A program made the translations under genes and the position numbers. A DNA stretch of 64,000 nt from an uncultured Candidatus Melainabacteria bacterium (GTDB lineage Bacteria > Cyanobacteriota > Vampirovibrionia > Gastranaerophilales > Gastranaerophilaceae): the NCBI GenBank assembly GCA_934692485.1, contig CAKUTX010000003.1:1-64000 (forward strand), given 5' to 3'. Positions within the stretch are counted from its first letter, which is position 1; every line of letters starts with the position of its first letter. Below, piece after piece: positions 62,480-64,000 of this stretch. The notes beneath the pieces were generated by a model. That model ran no database searches. It saw nothing but the letters and a program-made list of their open reading frames with translations, and had not been told where the DNA came from.

Positions 62480-63535
62480 ATGAAAAATATAAAAAATAAA
62501 TTATTCTCTAAAGAACCTGTTACAATCGGACCGGAAAGCGGTTACGACAATTATATTATGGCTATTGAATCAAGCTGTGATGAAACGGCTTGCGCAATTG
62601 TAAAGAACGGACGTGAAGTTGTCGCGAATGTTGTTGCATCACAAATTAAGACTCACGCTCAATTTGGTGGGGTAATTCCTGAAATAGCCGCGAGAGAACA
62701 TCTTGATTCTATAAATATCGTTATTGAAGAAGCATTTAAACAAGCAAAAGAAAATATCGGGCTTTGTCCATCTGATATTACTGCGTTTGCCGGCACTGTC
62801 GGCCCAGGACTTGTCGGTTGTTTATTGGTTGGCTTAAATGCTGCTAAAACGCTTGCGTTGACATATGACAAACCTTTTATCGGAGTTAATCACTTGAATG
62901 CTCATCTTTGCGGAAATTATCTTGATACTGATTTGAAACCACCGTTTATGGCATTGCTGGTAAGTGGAGGTCATACTCAGATTATTGATGTCAAATCATA
63001 TTCAGAACAAACTATTTTAGGTGAAACAATTGATGATGCTGTAGGTGAAGCCTATGACAAAGTTGCAAGATTAATCGGACTTCCATACCCAGGAGGACCA
63101 AAACTGGACAAACTAGCTCAAGAAGGCAATCCTTTTGCTTTTAAGCTGCCTGAATCTCGCGTTGACGGATATAATTTTAGTTTTAGCGGCTTAAAAACTG
63201 CTGTATTAAGATTGGTTAAATCTTTTGACGGGAAAGAAATGCCTGTTAAAGATATATGTGCAAGTTTTCAAGAAACTGTATCATCTACACTTTTACATAA
63301 GTTAAAAAAAGCATTAATGGAGAATAATTATAACCAAGTTGTAATAGCTGGTGGTGTAGCCGCAAATTCAGAAATAAGAAAAAAAATCTTTGCACTGGAA
63401 AATGAAGGCTATAAAGTTTTTGCGCCACCAATGAAATATTGCACGGATAATGCGGCTATGGTTGCATCTTGCGCTTATTTTAACACTAATACTTTTGATG
63501 ATGTCAATATAGAAGTTTTCTCAAGAGTAAAATAG
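62480..63535 (+). CDS. tsaD: tRNA N6-threonylcarbamoyladenosine transferase TsaD
   Basis: It adds the threonylcarbamoyl group to A37 of ANN-decoding tRNAs with TsaB, TsaE and TsaC. Landmarks are AIESSCDETACA, GPGLVGCLLVGL, NHLNAHL with the metal histidines, LVSGGHTQI, and later NFSFSGLK and AGGVAANSEIR. The 351 residues include an N-terminal extension of about 25 residues before the usual MxxAIESSCDE start (an internal ATG in IMAIESS is an alternative start). The chosen ATG has no Shine-Dalgarno but a -10 hexamer 6 nt upstream. Confidence 0.94.
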   Translation: MKNIKNKLFSKEPVTIGPESGYDNYIMAIESSCDETACAIVKNGREVVANVVASQIKTHAQFGGVIPEIAAREHLDSINIVIEEAFKQAKENIGLCPSDITAFAGTVGPGLVGCLLVGLNAAKTLALTYDKPFIGVNHLNAHLCGNYLDTDLKPPFMALLVSGGHTQIIDVKSYSEQTILGETIDDAVGEAYDKVARLIGLPYPGGPKLDKLAQEGNPFAFKLPESRVDGYNFSFSGLKTAVLRLVKSFDGKEMPVKDICASFQETVSSTLLHKLKKALMENNYNQVVIAGGVAANSEIRKKIFALENEGYKVFAPPMKYCTDNAAMVASCAYFNTNTFDDVNIEVFSRVK

Positions 63536-63603
63536 ATTATTAACTATTGTAAATTTTACACTTTATAATAGCAAAAAATTTTTTGTCAAGGATTTAAAAG
63601 TGT

Positions 63604-64000
63604 ATGTTAAATCTTGGGAATATAAACTATACTATGAAACCTTTTTGCGGAAACGGATGTAACAATCCGACTCCGCATTCTTATTTGGAAAAATCGAATT
63701 CTGTTTCTTTTTGCGGAGTAACAGAAGAATTGTCCAAAAAATTTACTAAAACACAAAAAGAGGTTATTGACGAATTTGTAAAAGATTCGGCTTCCAATTG
63801 GATTGCTGGAAATTTGCCTAAAGGATGGCTTGATAAAATAAGCTATTTGCCAATAGAAAAACAAAAAGAAGTTCAACAGGAAATCTTTTTATTATTTAGA
63901 GCTGCCATAAAACATTTAAAACCATATTGTGCACCAAAAGGTAGCCCTGAATACAACCAACATAGAGCCGATTTGGAAAACAAAAGGTTAAAAGAAGCAT
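63604..64000 (+). CDS. hypothetical protein with SFCG motif, cut by the window edge
   Basis: An open frame from an ATG at 63604 (SD-like AAGGA 13 nt upstream) to the end of the window, at least 132 residues. It begins MLNLGNINYTMKPFCGNGC; an ATG at residue 11 is an alternative start. A VSFCG motif at about residues 34-38 recalls the SFTG and SFG motifs of other hypothetical proteins here, and the rest is helical and charged. No family was recognised. The C-terminus is missing. Confidence 0.6.
   Translation, partial: MLNLGNINYTMKPFCGNGCNNPTPHSYLEKSNSVSFCGVTEELSKKFTKTQKEVIDEFVKDSASNWIAGNLPKGWLDKISYLPIEKQKEVQQEIFLLFRAAIKHLKPYCAPKGSPEYNQHRADLENKRLKEA

Overview
The window is AT-rich (judged by eye, not counted) and densely coded on both strands. 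The gene set points to a fermentative gut bacterium of the non-photosynthetic cyanobacterial relatives (Gastranaerophilales / Melainabacteria / Vampirovibrionia). The clues are two type IV-type prepilins with the FTLAEVL(V/I)TLGIIGVV core, an SLH-domain surface protein, the [FeFe]-hydrogenase maturase HydG, ThyX instead of ThyA, a GSI-alpha-like glutamine synthetase, a Ski2-like helicase of a kind also found in cyanobacteria, and several large hypothetical proteins unlike common families. The lineage is inferred; no rRNA or tRNA gene was recognised to confirm it.

Layout. 1-5 kb: mnmA, hydG, gatD, a GtrA-like membrane protein and a convergent GNAT-like gene. 5-10 kb (minus): TPR protein, thyX, an ion antiporter and proS, closely spaced. 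10-17 kb: a secreted beta-domain protein, rsfS, two PlsC acyltransferases, a long phosphohexomutase, then a 553-bp gap before glnA. 17-21 kb: MFS and radical SAM genes with coupled translation, then a prepilin with an EF-hand-like loop. 21-25 kb (minus): a winged-helix-like protein, two tandem thymidylate kinases, a YhaM-like nuclease and ilvC. 25-31 kb: unknown membrane protein, acetyltransferase, two zinc dehydrogenases, secreted ankyrin protein, sugar porter and orphan NarL-type regulator. 31-39 kb: nadB-nadC behind a 16-bp palindrome, a 595-residue membrane protein with three FTGK motifs, then an overlapping HEAT/queC/DUF366/SPOR cluster. 39-43 kb: a second prepilin whose leader carries a palindromic element, next to a GC-rich repeat patch, then a large TPR protein and a (homo)citrate-synthase-like gene. 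43-50 kb: rpmE, CHASE2-GGDEF cyclase, rpsU, pyk, SLH protein and a small cysteine-rich secreted protein. 50-57 kb: uridine-kinase-family protein, two related glycine-rich hypothetical proteins, isocitrate dehydrogenase, a TMEM43-like protein and serS. 57-64 kb: Ski2-like helicase, yjbQ, obg, tsaD and a partial hypothetical gene running off the right edge.

How genes fit together. The citrate-synthase-like enzyme (42.5 kb), isocitrate dehydrogenase (53.9 kb) and glutamine synthetase (15.6 kb) could form the oxidative half-TCA route to 2-oxoglutarate, glutamate and glutamine. ThyX and the thymidylate kinases make dTMP and dTDP. NadB and NadC supply NAD. HydG implies a [FeFe] hydrogenase elsewhere. 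Most genes have good Shine-Dalgarno sequences, but five (mnmA, a TPR gene, two hypothetical genes and tsaD) have none and instead carry a -10-like hexamer 6-7 nt before the ATG, with gatD similar at 9 nt; this suggests leaderless mRNAs. No CRISPR array, transposase, phage or defence island was seen. The most unusual material is a set of hypothetical proteins sharing short N-terminal or FTGK-type signatures and glycine-rich membrane segments.
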